64,000 nt of DNA from Rhabditophanes sp. KR3021 (lineage: Eukaryota > Nematoda > Chromadorea > Rhabditida > Alloionematidae): the NCBI GenBank assembly GCA_963281155.1, contig CAUJLY010000002.1, positions 4,836,001-4,900,000 of the forward strand, given 5' to 3'. The position numbers and the translations under genes were made by a program. Under the pieces are notes generated by a model. That model was not told the DNA's origin. It saw only the letters and a list, made by a program, of their open reading frames with translations, and did not search any database. Shown here in pieces: positions 13,438 through 24,606 of the stretch (positions are counted from its first letter, which is position 1; every line of letters begins with the position of its first letter).

Positions 13438-14129
13438 AAGCATTACCGCTACGGCAAAACAACACCATCCTAATAATTAAAAAACCCTTTATGTACACTG
13501 TCCTTTTTAATACTTTTTGTTAAAATTCATTCTCAATCAAACCTTGTACACATAAACATTTGATCGTTTCTTACTATTTTTGGAATATAAATAATTATTA
13601 TTGGCACATTTTATTCACTTTAAAGTTGAAGGCTTAACATTGACTACTTAAAACTTATAATATACATTTAATACATGTACATATGTAATATGAACCGACT
13701 TAAAATGAAATATCATTATCCACTTATTTAAATCGTTAAAACCAATGGCTTAAATTTGCATATTTTATATACTACGAAAAGCTCCCCATTTAATATGAAA
13801 AATGTAAGCTAATCAGTTTGTGACGACAGTTATCGAGTAGCCCGTTATCAGAGATGTTGATTGATTTAAAAATAAGGGTTGTTGAAGGTGGCTTATTAGA
13901 GAGGCGTTAACTACACGTTATTATTCCATCAAACTGTCTGGTTTGTTTTGATGTGTTTTGTTTTTTAGAGGAATAAGTATTCTACTGGCATATTTCTACT
14001 GCTTTATTTAATTGTTGCTAAAAGACACATTAATTTGAGCTTTATTGTTACTATATGACATAAAGAATAATATAGATTGTGACTGCTCTCATATACACAA
14101 TTTTATACAGACTTTAGAAATACTTCGTT
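13438..14129. other. Intergenic, 3'UTR of AF10 and 5' region of DCAKD
   Basis: AT-rich with no coding signal. An acceptor-like ACTTTAG ends at 14117, 12 nt before the next start codon. Confidence 0.4.
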
Positions 14130-14807
14130 ATGTATTTGGTTGGTCTAACTGGAGGTATTAGTTGTGGCAAGACAACGGTCTCAAATCACTTAAAATTGCA
14201 TCAAATACCTATTGTGGACGCTGATGCCATTGCCAGAAAAGTCGTCGTTCCTGGGACAAGTGCTTACAAGGAGTTAAGAAAACATTTTGATGCTTCGCTA
14301 TTCGATGAAGAAACAGGAGAACTGAATAGAGAAAAGATGGGTGAATTGGTTTTTAGAGATGTAGAAAGTCGTAAACTAATTAATAAAATCACCCATCCTG
14401 CAATCAGGAAAAAGATGTATTGGGAAATATTGAAGGCCTTCTTTGCTGGCCACCAATTTGTCGTATTAGATGTTCCACTTCTCTTTGAAAGTGGTTTTTC
14501 ACGGTTTGTTCAAAAGATTGTTGTTGTTACCTGTTCGTCAGACACTCAAATTGCTAGACTAATGGCTCGAGACAAGGTGACAAGAAGTGATGCTTCCAGA
14601 AAAATTACTGCTCAAATGCCTGTTGCTTTAAAGTGCGAAAGAGCTCACTTTATTATTGACAATAATGGAACTGTTGAGGAGACCATTGAAGGTGTCAATT
14701 TGTTGCTTACTAGGCTTAAAGCATGCTGGTACGGAGCTATCTTTAAATGGATTATTGGATTTGTTGTTGTCATTATTTACAAAATTCTTGTTCACTTGAT
14801 TAAATAA
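14130..14807 (+). CDS. DCAKD: Dephospho-CoA kinase domain protein
   Basis: A 225-residue protein of the CoaE family, which phosphorylates dephospho-CoA in the last step of CoA synthesis. The P-loop GLTGGISCGKT is at residues 5-15, followed by VDADAIAR, ITHPAIRKKM, LDVPLLFE and the R-LMARD lid region, all in family order. The C-terminus (about 205-223) is one hydrophobic segment, as in animal DCAKD, which suggests anchoring in a mitochondrial or other membrane. Single exon; ATG 14130 lies 12 nt after an acceptor-like AG (14116-14117). It neighbours SLC25A42 (23.4 kb), the mitochondrial CoA carrier, but 9 kb and other genes lie between them, so no linkage is implied. Confidence 0.93.
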   Translation: MYLVGLTGGISCGKTTVSNHLKLHQIPIVDADAIARKVVVPGTSAYKELRKHFDASLFDEETGELNREKMGELVFRDVESRKLINKITHPAIRKKMYWEILKAFFAGHQFVVLDVPLLFESGFSRFVQKIVVVTCSSDTQIARLMARDKVTRSDASRKITAQMPVALKCERAHFIIDNNGTVEETIEGVNLLLTRLKACWYGAIFKWIIGFVVVIIYKILVHLIK

Positions 14808-14957
14808 GTTTTTGCAATTTAATAAATACATAATTATTGTTTGAAAATGTAAGTAATACATTCTACAAATTGTTAAGTGCCAATTATTTTATTCGAAAAA
14901 CGTAGTATGTTTATAGAGCGATTTATTCCAAGTATAATTATATTAAATGTTACTAAT

Positions 14958-17045
14958 CTATAGACCTTCAGATTCAAGCCATCCTTTTTGAATTCTCTTA
15001 TTTGGAGGAGTAGCAGCTCCAACGACCATTCCAATCTTTCTACTAGGCACACTCTTATTAAAAGTAGAATTTATATTGTCTGAAAAGCGTGTAACCACGA
15101 TATTAGGTTGAGCGATATGTAAATTGCGTGTACTAGAAGAATTCGATAAAGCTATATTATTCAGAGACTTTCTAACATTATGGTTATTTTGATTTTCAAA
15201 TGATTGAGCCAATGATCTAATGTTGTTTGATTGTTGCGGTTGTTTTTGAATAGGTGGTTTTTGATATGCTTTGCTATATTCTCCAAAATCACCCAAATTA
15301 GACTGATAGGATGAGGGTTTTTTATTTGGAATGGAATAGATGTGAGAATCAAATTTATCTTGTTGTTCAGTTTTGTTGCTTTTAGTTAGAGTAGAATATT
15401 TCCTAATTGTTTCGTTATTATTTAGTAAATCTTCTGTTAAATCATCTGTATAATGCTTAGGCTCTGCATCCACTGTTTCGGTTGCAGTTGTATACATTGA
15501 CCAAGGCCTATTTTGATTTTTTGATTGTCTAGATGGCCGTAAGACAGCTGTAGTTTCTAAAACAGTTGCCACTAAATCAGATGAGCTTTTATTTTTATCC
15601 TGAAGATTTTTTGCATAATTCATTGCCAACTTCTTGACAGTTCCCATAGTTGACGAAGACATATTAGTCTGTATATTTTTCTCTAAAGGTTTGACAGTTG
15701 CTACTAAAGGCATTTCATACCATTTCTTTTTTTCCACGACCATTTCATAGGATTTTCTTTCCTCAGTAGGCATTTGATATGACTTTTTCTCTTCAGACGA
15801 CACTTCATAACATTTCTTTTCTTCAGTAGACATTTCATAAGACTTGTTTTCTTCAATAGACATTTTCCTATAATTGGAGTAAGACAACATTGTCGGCTGG
15901 CTATCTTTTATTTCAGCTATCATGCTGGATCTTCTATTACAGTATTCATTGATATTTTTGATGGATGCATTGTCTGTGGATACAGATAAATAGCCGGAAT
16001 CTACGCTCATCGATGATCTGTGGGAAATATTACTCGTATCGTTGGGAGAAACATCATCAACTGAATACTATAAATAAAGGATAATCATAGTTACTAAAGG
16101 AGAATCGCTATTAATAAAGGATAATCATAATTACTAAAGGAGAATCACTATTAATAAAGGGGAACCGCTATTAATAAAGGAGAATCGCTATCAATAAAAG
16201 AGAATCACTGTTAAAAGAGAATAACAATGGAAAGGAAAATGGAATTCGGTGGAATGGATAGCTGTGATGGAACAAAACAAATGTCATATTTATCCAGAAC
16301 TTTTATGTAATAACACATACGACAATAATGATATATTGTTCGCATCATGACCCTTTTTATAAATTATTTAAGTTATCAAAAGGATTAAACGATAATTTAT
16401 TGCCTTGGGGTGTTTGTCAGGTATGATAATATACAATAGGTTTAAAGACAATGGAAATGAATATTTGGAATGAAAATACCAATGAACAGTACTAACAAAA
16501 AATATTAATAAAGGATATTAATGAACAGTATTAACTAACAACTTTAATGAACGAAGGTATCAAATCATAATTGAAAAATATTCAAGTATTGAATGCATCC
16601 AAAAGTGACCACAAGTAATAAAATGTTTTTACTCAAATGTAATTCAGGGTGTTGTTTAATTAGTCAAGAATGTAGTTGGATAATAATATCATAATTTGCA
16701 TTATGATTTGTAGGATAATCAAAACTTACTTCTGAACGAATTTCTGAGCGTATAATTTTTTTGTTTCTAGGAATGAATTTGCATGCAGGTGTTAAGATTG
16801 AATATTCCATTCGAAGGTCCTAAAATAGAAAAGATCATATCCAAATGGATTATGGGAAAACTTACATCCATCAGTTTGTAATGTTTATTTCTCAAGCTTT
16901 CTAATTGTTTCATTCCCTCTCTTGAAGCATCAATTCGTTTTTTTATTCTATTATCTTCAAATATATTTTCATCGCAATAATTCATAGAACGTAGGCATGA
17001 TGAACTAGCTAATAAAAAATCTTGTGCTGAGCACAATGTAGACAT
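14958..17045 (-). CDS. Unknown Ser/Lys-rich low-complexity protein
   Basis: Three exons (17045-16866, 16819-16730, 16067-14958) join in phase to 459 residues. I do not recognise the family. The N-terminal 60 residues are charged and could form a coiled coil (ASREGMKQLESLRNKHYK). The middle carries an internal repeat of about ten residues, variants of MSTEEKKSYE and ending in YEMPLVATV, five to six copies (minus strand 15860-15710). The rest is Ser/Asn-rich and probably disordered, ending WLESEGL. The start is provisional: the frame runs upstream of 17045 to an acceptor at 17069, and a donor-like GTAAAT near 17211 hints at an earlier exon. The large intron 16068-16729 holds a minisatellite. 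Confidence 0.6.
16068..16215. repeat. About 20-bp minisatellite in an intron
   Basis: Alternating units of the types TAAAGGAGAATCGCTATTAA and TAAAGGATAATCATAATTAC, about seven in all, directly next to the acceptor of exon 3 of the unknown gene at 14958-17045. A looser echo (ATTAATAAAGGATATTAATG) appears at about 16503-16545. Confidence 0.8.
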
Positions 17046-17068
17046 TGAAGTATATTTTGTGGTAGAAC

Positions 17069-18130
17069 TTCTAAAAGTAATTATTAGAACAACTTTAAAT
17101 AACTTTTTTTAATAAAATATAAGTAGATGGAAATAGATGCGTTCAAGTAGTTAGTAATAATCAAATGAAATTGAAGAAAGAGATATGATATAATAAGAAG
17201 ACGATTTACCTATACGTATCCTTCTAATATCATATGTGTTTTAAGATTTTACTAAAAATGGTTAGTAATTAAAGTAATAAACAGTATGACTGCGTGAATT
17301 GCGTTGCGAAAAGGACTTTAAATGGAATGTTAGATATGGGATTGATAATAACAGACACCCCACAAGTTCCGGATCTCGTATACATATTAAACAGATTTTT
17401 GATCAAGGACGCTTTTGGGTGTAATAATTGTCCGTTATTTGCAGAGAAACATTTACTGTAATTTACACAACAAACTAATTGTTTTTCCTGAACCACTATA
17501 TAAATTTTTTATATGTATTTATTAATTTGTTTAATAAAAAGATATTAATTCAGATATATTTGTGTATTTAATTTGTTGAGCACATTTGCAATAGGTTGGT
17601 TGTTGGTATACTTTTTGCAGTAACTAAGTCAAAAATGTACTATTTTGTAATGATTAAATTGTTGAGGACAAATGTTGCAATGTTTATGCTGTCAATTGAA
17701 ATTTCAAAATAAATGTCCGTCGTCTATTTTTAAGTAACTTGTTGTGTTGATTATTAATTACAAAATCAATTTCAGACACGTGATAATGATTCAAAGCATA
17801 ATGAAATTGCATAAAAAAGGTACAGGACATTTGATATGGTTAAAAAGTAAACGATTTCTCAGTATTTAAACAAGCAAAGACCAAAGCGTCATTGTCAAAC
17901 AAATCATATATGCCTTTATAACAATAGAAAATAAATTTGTCGAGGTTTCATTTGCAAACACCCACCTCCGCTTTTATCGTCTCGTACGATCTTCTCACAA
18001 CGAACAACATAGCTTGGAAAAGAGCACATATACAAATTTGTTGATATATGATATACTTATTGGTTTTTAAAAGTTCTTATTAATAAACTAATCGTTTTTA
18101 TACTATACTTTGCCGGATATTTATTCAAAA
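17069..18130. other. Divergent intergenic region with possible 5' exon of the minus gene
   Basis: May hold a 5' exon of the unknown minus-strand gene, since a donor-like CGTATAG/GTAAAT lies at about 17211 (minus). A 75-codon minus frame at 17496-17269 has no recognisable content. The right half should contain the promoter of the E2-like gene at 18131. Confidence 0.35.
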
Positions 18131-18832
18131 ATGGCAGAAAGCGATGTCTTAAACCAAGGTGCAGTAAATGGTAGTCAAGCACCTCGGGTACAATCCTATG
18201 CTACTAAGATTGATCCTCCCAAAGAATATGAATGCTCTATAGTTCAGCTAGATTCAGATTTACTGTCAATGAACAACTCTAGAAAGACTTTAAATGACTC
18301 TTCGGCCGCTAAAAGTAAATTCCATTTCCAAAAAATAATTACGCTCAATTTAGTTTCCAAATAATACTTTATTCTAATTTAGGTAGAGAAAGACTTCGCC
18401 AGGATTTCATCAACATTCTTGAAATAAGATCAGAAATTGATGAACGTTATCAGATGGAGCCAGATACTAGTGATATTTACTTGTGGAATGCTTATATAGT
18501 TGGGCAGGAAGGAACACCGTATGCCGGTGGCATATTTTTCTTCAAAATCAATTTTCCACTAGATTATCCGTTTGAAAAACCAAAAATAGTATTTGAAACA
18601 AGAATCTACCACCCATTAATTCCACACACAGGTATTCTAAAAGAACCACATTCAAAAACATGGTCTTCTGTTGAAACTCCCATAACATTATTCAAGATGA
18701 TAGATTATATTTTCCAGAACGCCTATAAATATACAAAAGGACATCAAAATGTTTCAGGAATGGCATGGCCAAGAAACTAAAAGAGAATTTTTCGCAAAAG
18801 CTAAGGAATTTACGAGGAGAAATGCTTCGTAA
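18131..18832 (+). CDS. UBE2E/UBE2D-like E2 variant lacking the catalytic cysteine, with an apparent frameshift
   Basis: Exon 1 is 18131-18314 and exon 2 starts at 18383. The Ser-rich N-terminal extension followed by SAAKSRERLRQDF resembles UBE2E. The UBC core continues (DIYLWNAYIVGQEGTPYAGG, YPFEKPK, RIYHP), but HPN is HPL and the region that should carry the active Cys reads GILKEPHSKTW, so no cysteine is present. It could act like a UEV-type inactive partner or be a decaying copy. The zero frame ends at 18780 with a non-homologous tail. From about 18715 the +1 frame carries the expected E2 C-terminus (TPINIQKDIKMF, then KREFFAKAKEFTRRNAS, stop at 18832). A two-base loss or one-base gain near 18715 is the simplest explanation. 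No usable intron is present at that point. Confidence 0.72.
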
Positions 18833-18991
18833 ATAGTATAAGTATAATATTAATAACATCAACGTGCGTGAATGTAAATAAATTTTTTTCCCATTAGATA
18901 ATAATTATGTTCTTAAATGTTTATAAGTCATTTAGTATTTCGATGTTGTTTCCAAAAAATTCATCTAATTAATTAGTCGTTTTATAGGAGG

Positions 18992-19456
18992 ATGAAGCTT
19001 TTCGAGACAATGGACGATGTAGAACGTCATATGGTAAGACTGCAACTTTCGGAAACTTCAATGCCCTCTTCAGACGCAACGAACGTTTACTGGTCTAAAT
19101 ATGACAATTTAATCCAAGTCATCAACAAGACTAGTGAATTGTCATCTGGCGCATACAATGAAATTTTCATGGAAGACAATGCCACTGTAAACTTTATATT
19201 CAAATGTCACCTCTATGACTTTATTTACCTTCAAATAAGTTCGATAAAAAAATACAAAAACTCCAAAGACCCGGGCTTGACGATAGATGAAATATTTTCA
19301 CCAACTGGATCTGGAGTCAAAGAAATCAACCAATACTTGAAAGAACTACCTCTATCCGCCTTCGAAGAATGGATTGACATTAAAGAAGGAAAAGACAGAA
19401 ATCACTTACTAACAATTAACAGTGGCAAACAAAAGAAACATTATACTTACGAATAA
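18992..19456 (+). CDS. Unknown 154-residue protein
   Basis: An open frame from ATG 18992, 4 nt after an acceptor TTTTATAG (18986-18987), ending at 19456. It is predicted to be soluble and largely helical, with an acidic/amide-rich N-terminus, a hydrophobic central piece (FIFKCHLYDFIYLQI) and a C-terminal part with KEINQYLKELPLSAFEEWIDI. I cannot assign a family. It starts only 160 nt after the end of the E2-like gene on the same strand, and the acceptor before its start would suit a downstream gene in a trans-spliced pair. Codon use looks like that of neighbouring genes, which supports real coding. Confidence 0.55.
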   Translation: MKLFETMDDVERHMVRLQLSETSMPSSDATNVYWSKYDNLIQVINKTSELSSGAYNEIFMEDNATVNFIFKCHLYDFIYLQISSIKKYKNSKDPGLTIDEIFSPTGSGVKEINQYLKELPLSAFEEWIDIKEGKDRNHLLTINSGKQKKHYTYE

Positions 19457-20395
19457 CCTTAATAAAAGTCACTTGTGCAAAATGTAACAATTTAAAAAAC
19501 ACTGCTAAGATCTGGAATGTTTTTCGTTAACTCTTTTTTAACCTTTACGATAAAATGAAATAAAAGCATGTTAACTATTGAATTAGAATTTGTATTTTGG
19601 CGTGTTAGTGTATATTTACAAAACATACATAATAATTTATTTATTACATAAAATACGTATAGATATCGTATAGGATGTTATTAGTACGTCAAATTTTCCT
19701 GAATAATTACAATATTTGAAATGTGTAGTATGTGGGAGTTTAATGTCTTTTAAGAACCACTCCATAACATCAACCAATTAATTTGATGTTATAAAACTAA
19801 TGGGGCAAAGATGCAACCTCCATTCCATTAAGCAATTTATTATTTATCATGAACTTAATTGAGCAGTCAATTTTTTTAACCATTTTAAAGTTTGTCCACG
19901 TTATTTTATTTTTGCCACTTTCTTTGTTTAATGATACATAATTACAGCATTTGTTTGCTCATATTTATTTCCCAAAGTTGTGTATAAACATTATTGAGTA
20001 TGAGTATGTATAAAACGCTGGCAAATTTTATGACTCGTCAAAATACACGCTTCATTTATCAATTTAGCGCCTTTTTGGTAAAATAAACTCTAAATTACTA
20101 CTTTACTCCAATACGGTTCACTTTTTATTATGAGTATCATTTGACCAATGGCTTTTTGTTTAAGGTGGTAACTTTTCTTACGAAGAAGTCAAATACACGC
20201 ACCGCTATATCATCATTCTCGCTAGATTGCTTCTTCCAGACCGGTCGTTCTTTGCTTTTCTTCCTTACACTATCATAATTTATCATGAGTTCTCGCTGCT
20301 TCTTACTCTTTAGATAGTCTACTTAATATTCAAATTGTCCTCCTATTCAAACTGTCTTATTACAATATTGTTTGTTCTTTTCAGTTATATTCAAG
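19457..20395. other. Intergenic, no gene seen
   Basis: AT-rich on the left, more mixed at 20150-20330. No supported coding exon. The acceptor TTTTCAG ending at 20384 belongs to the next gene. Confidence 0.4.
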
Positions 20396-21409
20396 ATGGC
20401 GACAAGCCATGACCAATCCAAACCTAATTCAATTCATCATTCCTTCCTAAACAAATCGGCTAAGCAATATGTCCAGAGTATTTTTGGAAAGCAGTACAAC
20501 TTCTTTTGGTTTTTTGATCAGGTCCATATTAAGGTAATTTTACAGTTAATAATCTCTTTTAAACATTTGTTATAGTGGGTGTTTGTGTTTGCTCAATTAG
20601 CTATGCTATATCTTGCTTTTACTACCCTTGTCACCTGCTCCAGTGGAAATTATTTGGAATGCCCTTCTCAATGGAACGACCTTTTTAGTAAATTTAATGA
20701 CGGTGAAATTGCAAGAACGACGGAAGTAGGAAAAAAAGATTACGATCCAAGATTCACAATGCGAAGTGTTACTTCCCTTGTAATGATCCTCACGATCGGA
20801 GCAGCTTTATCTGGAATGGCCTCAATCTTTTCGGCAGAGAAAATCTACAACAAAAAAAGAAGAATCCATGAGTCTTTCAATATCCACCCTCTTTTCTTTG
20901 CAGTACCTTCTTACGTTGCTCAGTTCTCATGGATTCTCGTTTACTTCTTCAATACTAAAAGTAATCTTGGAAGGGATTTTGCTGATGAAAGAGTGTCCTG
21001 GTTCCGCTTTTTATTGGTATCTGTTATTCCTTACTTGTTTGTCTGGGCAGCCATTGTCTATTGCTATGCCGGGAGTTTAAAGGCCATCAAGTTCATTAAG
21101 CGTGCCGCCAAGAATTATGACGTAGATCCAGAATTGACAATCAATCTCAATCAGTCTTTCTACAGTCGCCGTAGCAATTTCGACTCAAGCAAATATCGCG
21201 GAAACTCCCTCAACAAATCTAGCAGATTAAATAGAAGTGGGAGATACAAGGCAAATAATACAACAGGCCGCAAATCACCCAACAGATCAGTTCTTCTTCG
21301 GCCAAAAACATCCAAAGACAGATCTCAAGCTGAAGTTACTTTCTATTCTGGCAACCGTTCAGGAGTCGACTTGGAGATGATTCAAGAAGAAGAACTTACC
21401 ACCCTCTAA
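20396..21409 (+). CDS. Unknown four-pass membrane protein with Arg/Ser-rich tail
   Basis: Exons 20396-20533 and 20576-21409 join to 323 residues; ATG 20396 lies 11 nt after an acceptor. Four hydrophobic segments are visible: one right after the splice junction (WVFVFAQLAMLYLAFTTLVT), one at SLVMILTIGAALSGMASIF, one at FFAVPSYVAQFSWILVYFF and one at FRFLLVSVIPYLFVWAAIVY. The loop after the first segment has two cysteines spaced as if for an extracellular disulphide. The last 110 residues are rich in Arg, Ser and Asn (SLNKSSRLNRSGRYK), a likely cytoplasmic, phosphorylated tail. The topology resembles tetraspan junction or claudin-like proteins, but I see no signature motif and name no family. 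Confidence 0.6.
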
Positions 21410-21439
21410 GTTAATTTTATTATTGGTAATTAATTAATA

Positions 21440-21540
21440 ATCTATCTCTGTACACATCAACATATCGGTAATTATTTGTCAACAATTGGTAATTATTTGC
21501 CAACAATCGGTAATTATTTGTCAAATATTTGGCAATTATT
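21440..21540. repeat. About 22-bp tandem repeat, four units
   Basis: Units vary around CAACAATCGGTAATTATTTG, in the 3' region between two convergent genes (end of the membrane protein gene and TAF9). Confidence 0.75.
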
Positions 21541-21761
21541 TTTGAACACACATTTTTACTCAATTTCCTTTAGCAGTCATCTATTTTTCTTTGTAATATT
21601 GTCCCTTTTATAATTAAAAATATTCTATATGTGTTTAACTTAAATAAAAAACTAAAGACTAAAAAAAGAATTTATTGAGATAATAAAAAGCAAGCAAGAA
21701 TCAAATTGTAAGAATGTATATATTTGCAGGTGTTGTTATATATAAATTATAATAAAGACAT

Positions 21762-22598
21762 TTAGTCGAATTCCATTGTATCATCGTAACGTGCTCTTTT
21801 TGCCATTCCTGTGTAAGATGAAGAGGGATCTACTTCTCTTGACATCGATGAAGAAGGCATGATCATCGCCTTGTCGTGTAACTTTTGTATACTCCTTTCT
21901 CGCTGACTGATTTCCTTGGACAATACGTTTTGGTCTAGTTTATAGGTTGGTTGCATCAGAGTGAATCTATCAGACGGCAAATGGAACCCGAAGTCTTTTT
22001 TGAACGGACTAAGGACAGTTTGATTTTTCTCTTCCGCTAATAAGGCCATTAATTTGCGAGAAGGTAGTACGTATTTGGTGTCAGCATCCAGGGTTTCTAT
22101 TGCCAGCTTCACATCAGACTCGTCGATCTTACTTCTACCCGCATAATTAGCCAACGCCTTCGCCTCTCTCGTATATTCTCTAGTCTTAGCCATTGCAAAG
22201 GCAGCAACATTCTGAAGAACAACGGGGTGATAGTTAGTAATGCCTGCATCTGCTAATATCTTTAGAGCAATATCTACGTGTTCTTGGGGAATTGTTTCAG
22301 TTATTTTCGATAGACCTGGCCCATTTGTGGAGTTGTATAGAGAAGCTAAGAAACCGCCCTTCAGTGCCTTTTCACTCGGTTTTATTTCATTTAGTTTAAG
22401 TTCTTCTAAAATCTTCATTGGCGGAGCACCATTTGTCTCGGAGCAGGGCATTTTAGGAGGACCATTGTCTTCCTCCTCCGAATCATCGTACATTGAAATA
22501 GAACCGCCTGCCGATGATTGGCGGGTAATTGTTATCTTCTCCGGAGAAGGGGAAGCCAAATTATAACCATCATTATCCGACAAATATTGGTCCATCAT
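21762..22598 (-). CDS. TAF9: Transcription initiation factor TFIID subunit 9
   Basis: A 278-residue protein, a subunit of TFIID and SAGA that pairs with TAF6 through a histone fold. The histone fold spans about residues 103-170 (from IPQEHVDIALKILADAG to SDVKLAIETL). It is followed by the conserved TAF9 extension with PSRKLMALLAEEKNQT and LPSDRFTLMQPTYKL. The N-terminal 100 residues are Ser/acidic and are not found in vertebrate TAF9, which starts close to the fold. Single exon; ATG 22598 lies 15 nt after an acceptor-like CATTTTAG. The final acidic FD/MEFD end is like the acidic tail of the family but shorter. Confidence 0.92.
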   Translation of the reverse strand: MMDQYLSDNDGYNLASPSPEKITITRQSSAGGSISMYDDSEEEDNGPPKMPCSETNGAPPMKILEELKLNEIKPSEKALKGGFLASLYNSTNGPGLSKITETIPQEHVDIALKILADAGITNYHPVVLQNVAAFAMAKTREYTREAKALANYAGRSKIDESDVKLAIETLDADTKYVLPSRKLMALLAEEKNQTVLSPFKKDFGFHLPSDRFTLMQPTYKLDQNVLSKEISQRERSIQKLHDKAMIMPSSSMSREVDPSSSYTGMAKRARYDDTMEFD

Positions 22599-23405
22599 AA
22601 TGGTATAATTACTCTAAAATGATTATAATATGGGTTGTGAATATAAGTATATTAAATAGAGGCATATAATCAATCATTGCATATAAGACTACATCGAAGT
22701 ACTTCAAAAATGTACATTTAATTTATTCATCTCAAAAAATATGTAAGTAGCATAGGTACTGTTTAAGGCACACATCATACGATGTATATAAATTTGATAC
22801 AAATTTGTGTGGTATTTTTTGCAACAAATGCGTACCTAGTAGATACAAATACTAATCAACTATCTCTCTAAAACAACACATGTTACGAGGAAAGTACATC
22901 CTGCTCCAATGACATTCCAGACTTATCACCATCGAAAGAATCGGCTGCTGTGAACTAATTTGATAAAAGACATTAGTAGATGTAATTTTAGTCTAGGTTA
23001 TATATTCGACTGGCGTCAAGTTAGAGGTCAATACTCGTGATAACTTTTCCTGCTTATATCAAAGTGTAGCCACATTTACTGATAACTTAAACCAGTAATA
23101 ATATCATTGGCTACGATCAAGGTGCAGAATACACATGTTCTTTCTCTATACTTGCCTTTAAATTATTTTGATAATAGTAAACGTCTAATACTTTTTTGTC
23201 AAACTTATTTATTATTAATTTATTTCAACACTTGACACAAACATCAAATAGCTAAATTTTAAACTAATTAGTGGACATAGTAAATTCATTATAGATACTT
23301 CTCAAACAAAATAACTAGTCACTGGTCACTTAATATAGCCACATTTGAATACAAAGTATAGAGATAGTATCCCAATAATTTTATTAAACATTTATTATTT
23401 TGGTA
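22599..23405. other. Divergent promoter region between TAF9 and SLC25A42
   Basis: No supported gene. Positions about 22880-22960 show a faint likeness to the repeat family described elsewhere (a frame with SNDI ... SKES), too weak to annotate. Confidence 0.35.
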
Positions 23406-24606
23406 ATGGTTGAGGAGTCAAGTGCGAGTTACAAACCAAGAACACGTTCTTTCCAACATGTTTTGGCTTCCATGACGGCTGGTGGTTTGGCTGGAACTTT
23501 AGCGAAAACCGTTATTGCACCGTTGGATAGAACGAAAATCAATTTTCAAGGTAAAATTAATTTAATCCTCCTATCTGCTATCCATTAGTTTAACAAATAT
23601 TATTATACCTATATTCTTATCCATTCATATTTATTCATATATCTTTTTATTATTTAGTGTCTAAGAAAAAGATATACTCATTCAGAGGAGCAATCAAATT
23701 TGTAGTGAAAACTTACAAAACAGAAGGTTTTCTAGCACTATGGAGAGGAAATTCGGCAACTATGATCCGTGTTGTCCCTTATGCTGCAATTCAGTTTTCG
23801 GCTCATGAAGAGTGGAAGCATCTTCTGCACGTAGATAAGGATGGACAAAAAACACCTGTGAAACGATATATTGCCGGATCGTTAGCAGCTCTAACAGCCA
23901 GTTCGATCACTTTCCCATTAGACGTGTTAAAGGCAAGATTAGCGACTAGTACTAGAGCTGAATATAAGAATATTTGGTCTATTTGTGTAAAAAATTATTA
24001 TGAATTCGGGTGGACTACTTTTTTTAGAGGAATGACTCCAACTTTGATGGGCGTAATTCCTTATGCTGGTTCTAGTTTCTTTACCTATGAAACTTTGAAA
24101 ATGATGTATCACGGTAAGGCATTATTTTGTCTAATTTATTCTAATTTATAAAACAATTTAGAAGAAATGGGACATGAAGTGACACCTGTATTCAGAGTAA
24201 TATTCGGAGCTATCGGAGGATTAATAGGTAAATTTATACTAAATTAGAAAAACAAAAATATTAGGTTATGTATGGTCTTTTGAGTAATTCAATTAATTTG
24301 CCTGGTGCTAAGTTGTTGTTATTTATGCTTTTTGTACGATAATATGGGAATATTTCAGGTCAAACATCGTCATATCCATTGGACATCGTTAGGAGAAGAA
24401 TGCAAACAGGGGTCGTTCCTCGTGGTCAAGGTGTCTTCGCAACAATAGTCGAGATTGGAAAAAATGAAGGTATAATTAATGGCTTATACAAGGGTCTTTC
24501 AATGAATTGGATAAAGGGCCCAATCGCTGTCGGAATTTCATTTACCACTTACGATCTAATCCATATTCGCCTAAAAAAAGCATTTAGTCTTGAAGGCAAC
24601 TACTAA
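23406..24606 (+). CDS. SLC25A42: Mitochondrial CoA/adenosine-diphosphate carrier SLC25A42
   Basis: Four exons (23406-23550, 23658-24113, 24162-24227, 24359-24606) give 304 residues. All three mitochondrial carrier signatures are present: [20 protein letters not shown] and [10 protein letters not shown], each opening a pair of membrane helices. The closest family is SLC25A42, as shown by [27 protein letters not shown] and [20 protein letters not shown]. It imports CoA into the matrix across the inner membrane. ATG 23406 is the first in-frame start; no acceptor precedes it. The third intron (130 nt) contains an internal TATTAG/GTTATG junction 37 nt after its donor. Confidence 0.93.

Noticed and set aside
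17269..17496. 75-codon minus-strand frame near the unknown gene
   Set aside because: No known motif, no good splice sites linking it in frame to 17045, and composition like other chance frames.
22880..22960. Possible fifth copy of the decayed repeat (frame with SNDI...SKES)
   Set aside because: Only a few residues agree with copy 1, the HP-x2-V-x-RIS block cannot be aligned convincingly, and no upstream block is present.
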